64,000 nucleotides of DNA from Porticoccus sp041395745 (GCA_041395745.1 JAWKZV010000002.1:496001-560000); one strand, 5' to 3'; shown: positions 53,141-62,986, counted from the stretch's first letter. The notes: generated from the letters alone by a model not told the origin. Translations and numbers: made by a program.

Positions 53141-54629
53141 AGCGTCTGAACGGGGTCATGCCAGGGCGCTATCTCTGCATTTGATGAATGCCGATCAAAA
53201 CGAGCACATTGAAGTGCACGAGATACGCGGGCTTGCCAGTTCAAACCTGCATACGGCTTTTCAGGAAATTGATGCCGCATCAATGGGCACGAAGTGCAAA
53301 AAGCCGTTTTTCCACGTCCAGTTAAGCCCGCCTGCCAATGCCGATATATCTATTCAGCAATTCGAGCGTGCTGTGGAGGCCGTGGAAAAGAAAGTGGGGC
53401 TGGTGGGCCATCCCCGCGCCATCGTCTTTCACGAGAAAGAAGGACGGCGGCACGCCCATGCCGTTTGGTCACGGCTGCACGTCAAGGAGGTCTCCCGTAA
53501 GAACCGGCAGACAGGTGAAAGTGAAAAGCGGCAAAAGCTTGTCGCCAGGCAAATGCCGCATTTCAAAATCAAGCTCAATGAATTAAGCCTTGCCTTGTAT
53601 TACGAGAACGGGCTGGAGCCGCCCAGGGGCTTTCTGGATAAAAAGCATCGTGATCCTGATAACTACGACCGTAAAATCTGGATGCAGTCCAAGCGCCTTG
53701 ATGCAGACCCCCGAAACCTTAAAGCGATTATCAGGACAAGCCTGTTACATTCCGATACCCGCAAGGATTTTGAAGCCAGACTCAAAGATCACGGTATGTA
53801 TCTCGCGCAAGGTGAGCGGGTGCGTAAAGGCAAATCATCTCCTACATACCTTGTCGTCCACCATAGCGGTGAACCGATGTCCATGACCCGATATTCCGAA
53901 ATGACGGGAAAGGAGATTGCTCCCCGTATCGGGGAGGCCAAAGACCTTCCGACTTTGGCGCAGGTACAGGGACAAATCAGGGAGCAACAATCCAAAGCCA
54001 TCAAGCAGCGCCTTGAGGATTTGAAGCTGCGGCAGGAGAAAGACCTTACACCCCTGATGACTGAAAAAAAGGCGGTGGTACATAACCAGCGCGATGAACG
54101 CACGGCCTGTAGAAACCACCAGAAGGAGCGGTGGAAGCAAGAAGCTCTTGGCAGAGCCAACCGGCTGCGAAAGGGCATTATGGGAATGTGGGATCGCGTT
54201 TCAGGTAGGCACGGCAAGGTCGCACAGCGTAACAAAGAAGAGATCACCGAAAACCGGCGGCGTGATTATGCCGAGCGACAGTCCATATACAGACGCCATC
54301 TTGCCGAACGGCAGGAACTCCAGAAGCGGATCATGAAGATCAAGGCCGCTCATGAGAAAGAAAAGCAGAAACTTGTAAGAGAGCTTGGGCATTCTGTGCA
54401 GGTGGTTGATAAGCACCTCACGAATGAATTTAACCGCCAGAACCAGGAAGCAGCACAAACGCATGACCGGTCTCATATCCGGGATGAGTTTGGCGATGCG
54501 GCCCGTCAGGGTGAAACCGAACGGCTGAAAGATACCTTCAATCGTGAAACCAAAGACAAGAAGGAAGAGAAGAAAAAAGACGACAGGACGCAGGGCAGGG
54601 GCCGCACACGCAAGCGCGATCCGCATTAA
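53130..54629 (+). CDS. mobA: MobA-like relaxase without an N-terminal tyrosine
   Basis: 499 aa relaxase with motif III HEKEGRRHAH (101-110) coordinating metal, in the N-terminal relaxase domain. The C-terminal 250 residues are charged and coiled-coil-like. The first 150 residues contain no Tyr, although tyrosine is the nicking residue in most relaxases. Histidines at 10, 17, 26 and 30 are candidate nucleophiles, as His is used by MobM of pMV158. The start overlaps mobC by 11 bases. Confidence 0.9.
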   Translation: MILKASERGHARALSLHLMNADQNEHIEVHEIRGLASSNLHTAFQEIDAASMGTKCKKPFFHVQLSPPANADISIQQFERAVEAVEKKVGLVGHPRAIVFHEKEGRRHAHAVWSRLHVKEVSRKNRQTGESEKRQKLVARQMPHFKIKLNELSLALYYENGLEPPRGFLDKKHRDPDNYDRKIWMQSKRLDADPRNLKAIIRTSLLHSDTRKDFEARLKDHGMYLAQGERVRKGKSSPTYLVVHHSGEPMSMTRYSEMTGKEIAPRIGEAKDLPTLAQVQGQIREQQSKAIKQRLEDLKLRQEKDLTPLMTEKKAVVHNQRDERTACRNHQKERWKQEALGRANRLRKGIMGMWDRVSGRHGKVAQRNKEEITENRRRDYAERQSIYRRHLAERQELQKRIMKIKAAHEKEKQKLVRELGHSVQVVDKHLTNEFNRQNQEAAQTHDRSHIRDEFGDAARQGETERLKDTFNRETKDKKEEKKKDDRTQGRGRTRKRDPH

Positions 54630-54690
54630 CCTTTTCTTATGGGTTTGCTACCTATAATTGAATTATGGAAATGGACGGGGGGGGGAGAAT

Positions 54691-54903
54691 ATGGCATCAA
54701 GGAAAGACGAAAAAAAAGAACCCTTGCCGGTATTCAAAGCCTTCGTCCCTGATCCGGAAGATCAAACCAAATTGTTCCCAATTGGCAAGACGGTTCCCTT
54801 CAAGTCAGGGAAGGGCTTCCGGCTCATCGGTGACGATAATCCCGCTGTCCGGCAGCTAGCTTATGAACACATCCACGAAATGGTGTTTTTGGCGGAGCGG
54901 TAA
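54691..54903 (+). CDS. small hypothetical protein
   Basis: 70 aa from ATG 54691, preceded by a long G run ending GGGGGAGAAT. A basic N-terminus precedes PVFKAFVPDPEDQTKLFPIG. It follows the relaxase gene by 60 bases. Unknown. Confidence 0.45.
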   Translation: MASRKDEKKEPLPVFKAFVPDPEDQTKLFPIGKTVPFKSGKGFRLIGDDNPAVRQLAYEHIHEMVFLAER

Positions 54904-54949
54904 GTTAATACCGTTGACTCAATCTAGCTATTGTCTAATCAATAAGGTC

Positions 54950-55195
54950 ATGGAAAAAAAGTCGTTTTTAAAGAAATATTTTAATGAAAAATGCACAGGT
55001 GCTTTTGGCCCTGGCCGTGATGCAATGTTAGGCACTTTTAGCGCAGCGTTAATGTTAACTTCTGGAAGTACGCCAGTTATTTCACTTGGTATTGGTATGA
55101 GTGTGTTTGTGTTGGGTCAACTAAACCTGTGGCAGAAAGCTGCTACAGATAAATATATTTGGAGTCCAAAAGTTACAAAATCCTTTGGGTTGTAG
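54950..55195 (+). CDS. small membrane protein
   Basis: 81 aa from ATG 54950. Basic N-terminus (MEKKSFLKKYFNEK) then a hydrophobic stretch with small residues (LGTFSAALMLTSG...ISLGIGMSVFVLGQL). AT-rich. No family recognised. Confidence 0.45.
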   Translation: MEKKSFLKKYFNEKCTGAFGPGRDAMLGTFSAALMLTSGSTPVISLGIGMSVFVLGQLNLWQKAATDKYIWSPKVTKSFGL

Positions 55196-55203
55196 AAGAA
55201 AAT

Positions 55204-55647
55204 CTATTTTTTACATTCGCATAACTTGTCGAGAATATTCTTTGATGCAATCCAGGTACCACTGATCGTCCCAAATGTTTTTACATCATAGATGTTAGCT
55301 AAGGCTTCAGCGAGAGGTCCCCCAATATCAGCTATATCTGTTCCTTTCTTTTTTAACTCACAATAATTTAATTCGACGCAAATTTTGTGGTAAACAACAT
55401 TGTGTATATGAGGCAGACTGTCGATTATGTCTCGGATAAACAAAGGTTCGGGAGGTGCGGTTGGAGACGGGTGATTTCCCGTTATAGGAAGACAAAGTTC
55501 CTGATAAGCGATCTCATAGGTTTGTAATTCGGACTGTGTCAAGGCGTTTTGAATCCCCAAACTTTCAATAATTCTTGGGGTTAGTTCTTCGTCAGGAAGT
55601 AACGACAGGGTATACACTAACTTTTTGAACTGTTCACTTTGGTTCAT
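55204..55647 (-). CDS. hypothetical protein
   Basis: 147 aa from ATG 55647. Helical, with scattered acidic residues. It contains PPEPLFIRDIIDSLPHIHNVVYHKI and a C-terminal Cys-Glu-Cys. It lies just before the integrase, on the same strand. No function assigned. Confidence 0.5.
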   Translation of the reverse strand: MNQSEQFKKLVYTLSLLPDEELTPRIIESLGIQNALTQSELQTYEIAYQELCLPITGNHPSPTAPPEPLFIRDIIDSLPHIHNVVYHKICVELNYCELKKKGTDIADIGGPLAEALANIYDVKTFGTISGTWIASKNILDKLCECKK

Positions 55648-55711
55648 ATGCAAGCCTATAGTGCCAAATTACAAAACAAACTCAGCCAGTATTCTTTAGT
55701 TTGAATGCCAG

Positions 55712-57382
55712 CTACCAGCTAATAGTGGCAAAAGGTACGTTGTTATATTTAATGGCCTCAACCACCGCCTTGCGCAGTTCCAATTGGCTGCGATCAATAC
55801 CATAACTGGCAGTTTCCAGTTTATTGCGTTCGTGCCCGACAACCAAGGCAATATCCGGTTCGCGGATAAAATCACCGTTCGGAAATTGCTTGCCGCGCAA
55901 GTTATCAATGACGGTATGGCGGAAGCTGTGAAAGCTTTTGCTCCAGCGCTCTCTTGCATCATTCTGGCCTTTACTCTCAACGCCCCGTCTTTCGATATAG
56001 CCTAGGGTTTGCCCTCCGTTCTTGCGTTGTTCAACACGGGAAAACCAATTGGAAACGCCTTTCCCAAGACGGCCCTGATTGTCACGGCTTAGTTTGAACA
56101 GGCTGCCATCGGTCTTGTCATTCTGGCGTGTGGCTACAAAGTCCATAAAGCCGATCTGAATAAGGGTTGAGTGAATGGGAATAGGGCGCACGGAATTAAG
56201 GTTCTTGGTGTGTTTCTTGGCTCCATCCGCTGCCACGCCCTTATTGTCGATCATGGCGTAGACGATGCCGGTATCGGGGCTGGTGCGAATGTCTTCTGTC
56301 TGGAGCTGTGCCAGTTCTTCCAGCCGTGCCCCGGTGAAGGCCGCGAGTAAGGGAAACCAGAATTTGCAATCCTGACCGATCCCCGCTTTCTGGATGCCAA
56401 AATCCTTGCCGTAATCCTTGCCGGGGAAGATTTTCTGCATATCTTCGGTGGTAAAGGGCAGCCGCTCAATCGTCTGGCTATGCTTGGTGTTTGGTATCTC
56501 GATATGGCTGGCCATCTGGGTTTTGATGAAGCCGTTGGCATAGGCAAACTCCAGCAGGCCTTTTAGTTGCCCGAGATAGTCGCTACGCGTCTTATCGGAT
56601 ATTGCCGGATAACGCGGGCTCTTGTTCTGCGCCATGCGGACAGCATGGTCTACGGAAAGGAGCTTTTTTGTGCAGTTGGCGGGCAGCCAGGGGAGCCAAT
56701 TCTGTATTTCTCCCAGTTCTTTTAGGGTGAGCGTATGCATGGGGCGCTGGCCGAAATGGGTCTGCCAGAAGCCTAGCTTGTCCTTGTAATCATAAAGGGT
56801 GCGCTGTGCGAGCTTTTTCCCTTTGCGTCCCTGACTTTCCAGCTTGTCGATATAAAGGCCGATGGCTTCGTGAAAGGTGGTAGGAGATTCAGGTTGGTTA
56901 TCAGGCGCAGAGAACTCGGTATGGCCGATTTTCATGAGACGGTCGAGGACTTCCGGCCTGTTCTTATAGCTCTCCAGTAGAGCAATAGCATTTGCCTGGA
57001 GGGCCAAGGCCAGTTCTTTTTCTTTTTCCGGATCGTCCAGATCAATGACGTGCTTTCTGCCGAACACGTCAAAGGTTTCAATGTAATAGGCCATGTCCGT
57101 TTGCCCTTGTCCCTGTCTCTCCCGCGACAGCCAAGAGATAAAAGCGCGGGTGTCCTCAAAGGGTTCCTTTCGAGGGTGCTTTTCCAGCCGCTCGAACCCT
57201 GACTGGCATTGTAGCCAAAAGTGGCGGGAACGTCTTAGAGCCTTCTGTTTGTCGGATGTATCGAGTGATACGCGCAGTTCGCGGCGTTGGTTAAAGCGAT
57301 CCCGTAGGTGGCCGGGGATGACAACACGCCCATACCAGACTTGCTGGTGACGGTTGCGGACAAGAAACTGGCCTTGGGCCAT
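55712..57382 (-). CDS. int: tyrosine recombinase of the element (DUF6538 type)
   Basis: 556 aa. An N-terminal DUF6538-like segment (RNRHQQVWYGRVVIPGHLR...LRVSLDTSDKQKALRRS) is followed by a core-binding domain and a catalytic domain. Catalytic residues: R in FTGARLEELAQL, HSFRHTVIDNL (HxxR), GHERNK, and Tyr in TASYGID. The gene starts 101 bases from the 3' end of tRNA-Leu, reads away from it, and has GTGTACCACC-type sites in front. It is most probably the recombinase that inserted the element. Confidence 0.92.
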   Translation of the reverse strand: MAQGQFLVRNRHQQVWYGRVVIPGHLRDRFNQRRELRVSLDTSDKQKALRRSRHFWLQCQSGFERLEKHPRKEPFEDTRAFISWLSRERQGQGQTDMAYYIETFDVFGRKHVIDLDDPEKEKELALALQANAIALLESYKNRPEVLDRLMKIGHTEFSAPDNQPESPTTFHEAIGLYIDKLESQGRKGKKLAQRTLYDYKDKLGFWQTHFGQRPMHTLTLKELGEIQNWLPWLPANCTKKLLSVDHAVRMAQNKSPRYPAISDKTRSDYLGQLKGLLEFAYANGFIKTQMASHIEIPNTKHSQTIERLPFTTEDMQKIFPGKDYGKDFGIQKAGIGQDCKFWFPLLAAFTGARLEELAQLQTEDIRTSPDTGIVYAMIDNKGVAADGAKKHTKNLNSVRPIPIHSTLIQIGFMDFVATRQNDKTDGSLFKLSRDNQGRLGKGVSNWFSRVEQRKNGGQTLGYIERRGVESKGQNDARERWSKSFHSFRHTVIDNLRGKQFPNGDFIREPDIALVVGHERNKLETASYGIDRSQLELRKAVVEAIKYNNVPFATISW

Positions 57383-57398
57383 GATGCACCTCGCACGA

Positions 57399-57421
57399 GT
57401 GTATCACCAAGGTGTACCACC
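57399..57421. repeat. recombinase arm-type sites at right end
   Basis: GTGTATCACC (57399-57408) and GTGTACCACC (57412-57421), tandem, with an identical GTGTACCACC near the left end (29951-29960). They lie between the integrase start and the att repeat and are candidate arm sites. Confidence 0.6.
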
Positions 57422-57483
57422 CTGGTCTCACAATGCTCTGCGAAGAAGGAAAGGTTTTAAGAATTAAACCCTTAGAAAATGTG

Positions 57484-57508
57484 TGGTACCAGAGGCCGGA
57501 CTCGAACC
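57484..57508 (-). repeat. attR: 3' end of intact tRNA-Leu
   Basis: Matches 29842-29866 in 24 of 25 bases (19 contiguous). Forms the tRNA 3' end, including CCA. Confidence 0.92.
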
Positions 57509-57570
57509 GGCACGCTTTTAAGGGCGGGGGATTTTGAATCCCCTGTGTCTACCAATTTCACCACTCTGGC
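57484..57570 (-). tRNA. tRNA-Leu (anticodon CAA)
   Basis: Minus-strand 87-nt type II tRNA: acceptor GCCAGAG with CTCTGGT ACCA, D arm GTGGTGAAATTGGTAGACAC, anticodon stem-loop GGGGATTCAAAATCCCC giving CAA, a long variable arm (CGCCCTTAAAAGCG) and T arm CCGGTTCGAGTCCGG. CCA is encoded. The element ends at its 3' terminus and leaves the gene intact. Confidence 0.97.
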
Positions 57571-57699
57571 ACAGGGGCGCGATTATAGCAGTGGCCCCTG
57601 CATAATCAATAGAATTACCACCCTGCAGAGGCCGTTGCTGGCTCTGTCTGAGGATTTCCTTTACCCTTGCGCCCTTTCCCGACCAGACAACTTCTAGCT

Positions 57700-58749
57700 A
57701 TGCGCCGAGAGCATTTTGATTATCAATTGCCAGATGAGCTGATCGCTCGTCAGCCGGCCGCTGAGCGGCGTGGCAGTCGATTGCTGGTGCTCGACGAGAA
57801 GGGGCTTATCTCTCATCGCCAGTTTCCCGATATCTGCGAACTGGTGCGTCCGGGCGACCTGATGGTGTTCAACAACACCCGGGTCATTCCTGCGCGCCTG
57901 TTCGGACAGAAGGATACCGGTGGTCGAGTGGAAATGCTGGTGGAACGACTGCTGGATGATCGGGTTGTGCTGGCCCATTTGCGTGCCAGTAAATCCCCCA
58001 AGCCGGATAGCCGTATCCATTTTGAAGGAGGCGTGGAAGCACAGGTCGAGGGACGTGAGGGGGATCTGTTCCGTCTCCGTTTCATCGGCTGCAACAGGGC
58101 GTTGGAGATTCTGGAAGAACACGGCCATATGCCACTTCCTCCCTACATCGACCGGGAGGACTGCCTGGCGGACCGGGAGCGCTACCAGACTGTCTACGCA
58201 GAAAAACCCGGCGCGGTTGCCGCTCCCACGGCGGGATTGCATTTCGATCGCTCCCTGTTGGAGCAGATTCGCGGTATGGGCGTGAGCTTGGCCCATGTCA
58301 CCCTGCACGTGGGTGCCGGTACCTTTCAACCGGTGCGGGTAGATAACATCCATGAGCACCGTATGCACGCAGAGGTGATCGAGGTGTCCGAGGAAGTCTG
58401 CCGCAAGGTGGAGGAAACCCGGGCCCGCGGCGGGCGGGTGATTGCCATCGGTACCACCAGTGTGCGCTGCCTGGAGAGCGCAGCAGCAAATGGCAGGCTG
58501 CGACCCATGAGCGGCGAGACCGACATCTTTATCTACCCCGGCTATCAATTTCAGGTGGTGGATGCCCTGCTTACCAACTTTCATCTGCCGGAGTCCACCT
58601 TGCTGATGCTGGTCAGTGCCTTTTCCGGTTATTCCCGGATCATGGCGGCATACCGGGAAGCGGTGGAGCAGCGCTACCGTTTCTTCAGCTATGGCGACGC
58701 CATGTTCCTTGCTCGCAATGTGCACGCCGGAGAGGATATTCCGCAATGA
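57700..58749 (+). CDS. queA: tRNA preQ1(34) S-adenosylmethionine ribosyltransferase-isomerase
   Basis: 349 aa from MRREHFDYQLPDELIARQ, the standard QueA start; further upstream starts in frame are not family-like. Family blocks include FNNTRVIPARLFG, AVAAPTAGLHFD and TTSVRCLESAA. It makes epoxyqueuosine at the tRNA wobble position. It overlaps tgt by 4 bases. Confidence 0.96.
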   Translation: MRREHFDYQLPDELIARQPAAERRGSRLLVLDEKGLISHRQFPDICELVRPGDLMVFNNTRVIPARLFGQKDTGGRVEMLVERLLDDRVVLAHLRASKSPKPDSRIHFEGGVEAQVEGREGDLFRLRFIGCNRALEILEEHGHMPLPPYIDREDCLADRERYQTVYAEKPGAVAAPTAGLHFDRSLLEQIRGMGVSLAHVTLHVGAGTFQPVRVDNIHEHRMHAEVIEVSEEVCRKVEETRARGGRVIAIGTTSVRCLESAAANGRLRPMSGETDIFIYPGYQFQVVDALLTNFHLPESTLLMLVSAFSGYSRIMAAYREAVEQRYRFFSYGDAMFLARNVHAGEDIPQ

Positions 58750-59894
58750 GTCGTCAGTGTTTTATGTCCTTCGAGCTGGATGGCACCGATGGCCGTGCCC
58801 GTCGCGGGCGCATGCGCTTTCCCCGCGGGGTGGTGGAAACCCCGGCGTTCATGCCGGTGGGCACCTGTGGCACCGTGAAGGGCATGCTGCCCAGGGATAT
58901 AGAGGCTATTGGGGCTCAAATCATCCTCGGCAACACCTTTCACCTGTTGCTGCGGCCGGGCACCCAGGTGGTGATGGAGCACAGCCCTGAGCCGGGGAAA
59001 AAGGGCACTTTGCACGACTTTATGCAGTGGTCGGGGCCGATCCTGACAGACTCCGGCGGTTTTCAGGTGTTCAGCCTCGGCGAGATTCGCAAGATCTCCG
59101 AACAGGGGGTGTCGTTCCGCTCGCCCATCGACGGCAGCCCGGTATTTCTCGACCCGGAAACTTCCATCCGTGTGCAACGGGAGCTGGGGGCGGATGTGGT
59201 GATGATTTTTGACGAGTGCACTCCCTATCCGGCCACCGAACAGCAGGCGAGGCAATCCATGGAATTGTCCCTGCGCTGGGCACAACGCAGCAAGGATGCA
59301 CACGGCGACAGCCCCTCGGCGCTGTTCGGCATCGTTCAGGGCGGCATGTATGAATCCCTGCGGGAAGAATCCCTGGCCGGGCTGGAGGGCATCGGCTTTG
59401 ATGGCTATGCCATAGGCGGCCTGTCAGTGGGCGAGCCCAAGGAAGACATGATTCGAATCCTGGATGATCTTCCGCCAAAAATGCCGGCAGACAAGCCCCG
59501 TTACCTGATGGGGGTCGGCAAACCCCAGGATATTCTCGAGGCGGTACGTCGAGGCATCGACATGTTCGATTGCGTGATGCCCACCCGCAATGCCCGCAAC
59601 GGCCACTTGTTCACCAGCGCCGGGGTGGTAAAAATTCGCAATGCAGTGCACCGCCACGATACCGGCCCGCTGGACCCTGCGTGCGACTGTTACACCTGCC
59701 AGAATTTCAGCCGCGCCTACCTGCACCACCTGGAAAAATGTGGAGAGATACTGGGCGCACAACTCAATACCATCCACAACCTGCGCTACTACCAGAACCT
59801 CATGACCGGCATACGCCAGGCTATCGCCGAGGGACGACTGGATCAGTTTGCTGAAGACTTCTATCGACAACAGGGACTCTCACCCCAGACTTGA
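58746..59894 (+). CDS. tgt: tRNA-guanine transglycosylase
   Basis: 382 aa. TIM-barrel enzyme inserting preQ1 at G34. The conserved segments DSGGFQVFSLG (with the general base Asp), FGIVQGG and the nucleophile region MFDCVMPTRNARNG are present, as is the zinc site CDCYTCQNFSRAYLHHL with CxCxxC...H spacing. Coupled to queA and upstream of secD. Confidence 0.96.
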   Translation: MSRQCFMSFELDGTDGRARRGRMRFPRGVVETPAFMPVGTCGTVKGMLPRDIEAIGAQIILGNTFHLLLRPGTQVVMEHSPEPGKKGTLHDFMQWSGPILTDSGGFQVFSLGEIRKISEQGVSFRSPIDGSPVFLDPETSIRVQRELGADVVMIFDECTPYPATEQQARQSMELSLRWAQRSKDAHGDSPSALFGIVQGGMYESLREESLAGLEGIGFDGYAIGGLSVGEPKEDMIRILDDLPPKMPADKPRYLMGVGKPQDILEAVRRGIDMFDCVMPTRNARNGHLFTSAGVVKIRNAVHRHDTGPLDPACDCYTCQNFSRAYLHHLEKCGEILGAQLNTIHNLRYYQNLMTGIRQAIAEGRLDQFAEDFYRQQGLSPQT

Positions 59895-60019
59895 GTTGTG
59901 GTCTGGTGGCCCCATATAGGGCAGGTCGCTCATTAATTCCCGGCGGGTTCGGCAAGCGGTGTTTTTTCAGCCTATAATGGCCCGCTTTATCAACCGGGAC
60001 ACAACACAAGAATAGAGAT

Positions 60020-61876
60020 ATGAACCGTTACCCGTTTTGGAAGTACCTGCTGATTGTCTTTGTCATCGTGCTCGGGGTGGTCTACGCATTGCCCAATCTT
60101 TATGTCCCGGACCCCGCAGTACAGATCTCCGGTCAGAGCAGTGGCACCGTGATTGATGAGCGGGTGCTGGAGCAGGTTGAGAAAGCCCTCAAGGAAGCCG
60201 ATATCGAATACTTTGGCCAGGAGGCCAGCGGCGACAATGGGCTTGTGCGACTGAAGGATCGCGAGCAGCAGCTGCCGGCCAAACGTGTTATCCAGCGGGC
60301 CTTGGGTTCTGACTATGTGGTCGCCCTCAACCTGGCGGCCACCACGCCGTCCTGGCTGTCCTCGCTGGGTGCAATGCCCATGAAACTTGGTCTGGACCTC
60401 AGTGGCGGGGTGCATTTCCTGCTGGAAGTGAATACCGACGAAGCTGTTGCCAAGCGCATGGAATCCAATTTGCGTGAAGTGCGCGCAGCCATGCGTGAAG
60501 CGAAGTTGCGTTACAAGTTCGTCAAACTGGAAGATGGCAAGACCCTGGTCAGTGCCTTCGGTAGCGAGGAAGAACGCACCCAGGCCAGCGAAATCCTGCG
60601 CCAGAAATTCCGCGACCTGGGACGCCAGCTGAGCGAGGAGGATGGCCTCTATGTGGTGCGTTCCAGCCTGCTGGAAACCACGATCCGTGAGATTGAGGAT
60701 TACGCTCTCAACCAGAACCTGACAACCTTGCGCAACCGGGTTAACGAGCTGGGTGTGTCCGAACCCATCGTGCAGCGCCAGGGGCGCAACCGGGTGGTAG
60801 TGGAGCTGCCGGGGGTGCAGGACACTGCTGAGGCCAAGCGCATTATCGGTAAGACAGCTAACCTGGAATTCCGTCTGGAAGCGGATCCCGGCAAGGTGAC
60901 CAACCGGGAGCAATTCGAGTTTCGTGATCCCGATGCGCGCCCCAGTGAAGCCTGGCTGGAGCGCAGCGTGGTGATTACCGGTGATCACGTGTCCAACGCG
61001 GCCACCGGATTTGATGAAAATGGCCTGCCCCAGGTTAACATCACTCTGGACAGCGATGGCGGTGCCCGCATGCACCGTGCGACCCGCAAGAATGTGGGTC
61101 GCCGACTGGGTGTGTTGTTCATTGAGTACAAGACTCGCATGGACTACACCACCGACGAAAATGGCGAGCAGATTGCTGTTCCCGAGCGCTATGTCGAGAA
61201 GAAAATCATCAACCTGGCGACCATTCGCAGTGCTCTCGGGGTGAGTTTCCGTATCACCGGTCTGGATAGCCCTCGCGAAGCTTCGGAACTTGCGCTGCTG
61301 CTGCGCGCTGGTGCCCTGGCTGCGCCCATGTATTTCGTTGAAGAGCGGACCATCGGCCCCTCTCTCGGAGCTGAGAATATTGCTCTTGGTATCAAGTCGG
61401 TTCAGATCGGCATGGCGCTGGTGCTGGTCTTCATGCTGGTGTACTACCGGGTGTTCGGCTTGTTTGCCAATATCGCCCTGGGGATGAACCTGGTCATCCT
61501 GGTGGCGGCCATGTCCATTCTGGGGGCGACACTGACGCTGCCGGGCATTGCAGGTATTGTGCTGACGGTGGGTATGGCGGTGGATGCCAACGTGTTGATC
61601 TTCTCGCGGATCAAGGAGGAGCTGGTCAATGGCCTGCCCCCACAATCGGCGATCAATGCCGGCTATGATCGGGCCTTTGTTTCGATTCTCGACGCCAACC
61701 TGACGACGCTGATTGTGGCGGTGATTCTCTACGCCATCGGTTCTGGTCCGGTACAGGGCTTTGCGGTAACCCTCTCCATCGGTATTTTGACCTCCATGTT
61801 TACGGCCATCGTGGGTACCCGGGCACTGGTGAACCTGATCTATGGCGGCCGTGCCATCAAGAAACTCTGGATTTAG
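60020..61876 (+). CDS. secD: protein translocase subunit SecD
   Basis: 618 aa. N-terminal membrane helix (YLLIVFVIVLGVVYALP), long periplasmic region (about 30-420, with LGLDLSGGVHFLLEV) and five C-terminal helices (ALVLVFMLVYYRVFGLFANIAL, etc.). With SecF it uses the proton gradient to assist Sec export. It follows tgt by 125 bases with no yajC gene in between, although yajC usually sits here. Forms an operon with secF. Confidence 0.95.
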   Translation: MNRYPFWKYLLIVFVIVLGVVYALPNLYVPDPAVQISGQSSGTVIDERVLEQVEKALKEADIEYFGQEASGDNGLVRLKDREQQLPAKRVIQRALGSDYVVALNLAATTPSWLSSLGAMPMKLGLDLSGGVHFLLEVNTDEAVAKRMESNLREVRAAMREAKLRYKFVKLEDGKTLVSAFGSEEERTQASEILRQKFRDLGRQLSEEDGLYVVRSSLLETTIREIEDYALNQNLTTLRNRVNELGVSEPIVQRQGRNRVVVELPGVQDTAEAKRIIGKTANLEFRLEADPGKVTNREQFEFRDPDARPSEAWLERSVVITGDHVSNAATGFDENGLPQVNITLDSDGGARMHRATRKNVGRRLGVLFIEYKTRMDYTTDENGEQIAVPERYVEKKIINLATIRSALGVSFRITGLDSPREASELALLLRAGALAAPMYFVEERTIGPSLGAENIALGIKSVQIGMALVLVFMLVYYRVFGLFANIALGMNLVILVAAMSILGATLTLPGIAGIVLTVGMAVDANVLIFSRIKEELVNGLPPQSAINAGYDRAFVSILDANLTTLIVAVILYAIGSGPVQGFAVTLSIGILTSMFTAIVGTRALVNLIYGGRAIKKLWI

Positions 61877-61885
61877 GAGCTGGCC

Positions 61886-62806
61886 ATGACTACCCAACGC
61901 ATTCTCAATTTCATGGGTGGCCGCAAAGTGGCCGCCATTTTCTCCCTGATCCTGGTGCTGTGTTCCATCGCCTCACTGTCGGTCAAAGGGCTGGTGCTGG
62001 GGCTGGATTTTACTGGCGGCACCCAGATCGAAGTGGGTTATCCCGGAGCGGCTGACCTGACCGTTGTGCGGACCCAGCTGAGTGAAAGCGGTTTTGAAAA
62101 CCCCGTGGTGGTGTACTTTGGTGCCGAAAGCGACGTATTGATCCGCTTACAGGGCAAGCCTGACGAGGGCCTTTCCGAAGTAGTGGTGAAATCCCTGGAT
62201 CCCGAAGGCAAGGGCGACCTGGAACTGCGCCGGGTCGATTATGTGGGCCCCCAGGTGGGTGAAGAGCTCCGTGAAGATGGCGGGCTGGGAATCCTGGCTG
62301 CTCTGGCGGTGGTGATGATGTATGTGGCCATCCGTTTTCAGTATAAGTTTGCCATTGGCGCTGTGGTGGCACTGATCCACGACGTCATCATTACCTTGGG
62401 CTTCTTTTCTATTACCGGGCTGGAAGTAGACCTGACGGTGCTGGCGGCAGTGCTGGCGGTTATCGGTTACTCCTTGAACGACACTATCGTGGTGGCTGAC
62501 CGCATCCGTGAGAATATCCGCCTACTGCGGGCAGTAGAACTGGTAGAGGTCATCAATGAATCTCTGACCCAGACCCTGGGGCGTACTGTGATCACCTCGT
62601 TGACCACGGTGCTGGTCCTGGTAGCCCTGTTCCTGTTCGGTGGTGAGTTGATTCACAACTTTTCCATCGCCCTGATTGTAGGTATCGTGATCGGTACCTA
62701 TTCTTCCATCTATGTGGCAGCGAATATTCTCATTGCAATTGGATTGCAGCGGGAGAACCTGTTGCCGCCGGAGAAAGAAGGCGCAGAGTTCGACGGCCTG
62801 CCCTAG
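61886..62806 (+). CDS. secF: protein translocase subunit SecF
   Basis: 306 aa, 9 bases after secD. An N-terminal helix, the periplasmic LGLDFTGGTQIEVGY region and five C-terminal helices with VIGYSLNDTIVVADRIREN, the SecF family signature. Forms the SecDF complex with the preceding gene. Confidence 0.95.
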   Translation: MTTQRILNFMGGRKVAAIFSLILVLCSIASLSVKGLVLGLDFTGGTQIEVGYPGAADLTVVRTQLSESGFENPVVVYFGAESDVLIRLQGKPDEGLSEVVVKSLDPEGKGDLELRRVDYVGPQVGEELREDGGLGILAALAVVMMYVAIRFQYKFAIGAVVALIHDVIITLGFFSITGLEVDLTVLAAVLAVIGYSLNDTIVVADRIRENIRLLRAVELVEVINESLTQTLGRTVITSLTTVLVLVALFLFGGELIHNFSIALIVGIVIGTYSSIYVAANILIAIGLQRENLLPPEKEGAEFDGLP

Positions 62807-62986
62807 AAAAAGGATTGCCAGCCATAGCTGAAAGGGGTGAAAAGGGGAGGCTTTATGGCGCCGGATTTATCTTTTTGCTTGCCTGTTTAAGTTGGCCACT
62901 GTTAAAGTGGCCGATGCGGGCGTTCTGCAGCCTGTGATTTTTTACCGCCAGTCGGAAAGACTGGAACAAGTATTTACGAGGATCAT
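62807..62986 (+). promoter_or_regulatory. cold-shock gene leader
   Basis: 180-base gap before the cspA-like gene. It contains the hairpin GGCCACT...AGTGGCC (about 62893-62911) and a GAAAGACTGGAACAAG-type purine stretch near the start. Long structured leaders are typical of cold-shock genes. Confidence 0.45.

Noticed and set aside
59990..61897. 635-aa minus-strand ORF opposite secD
   Set aside because: Antisense shadow of secD; secD has strong family motifs and the ORF is His/Gln-rich with no start context.
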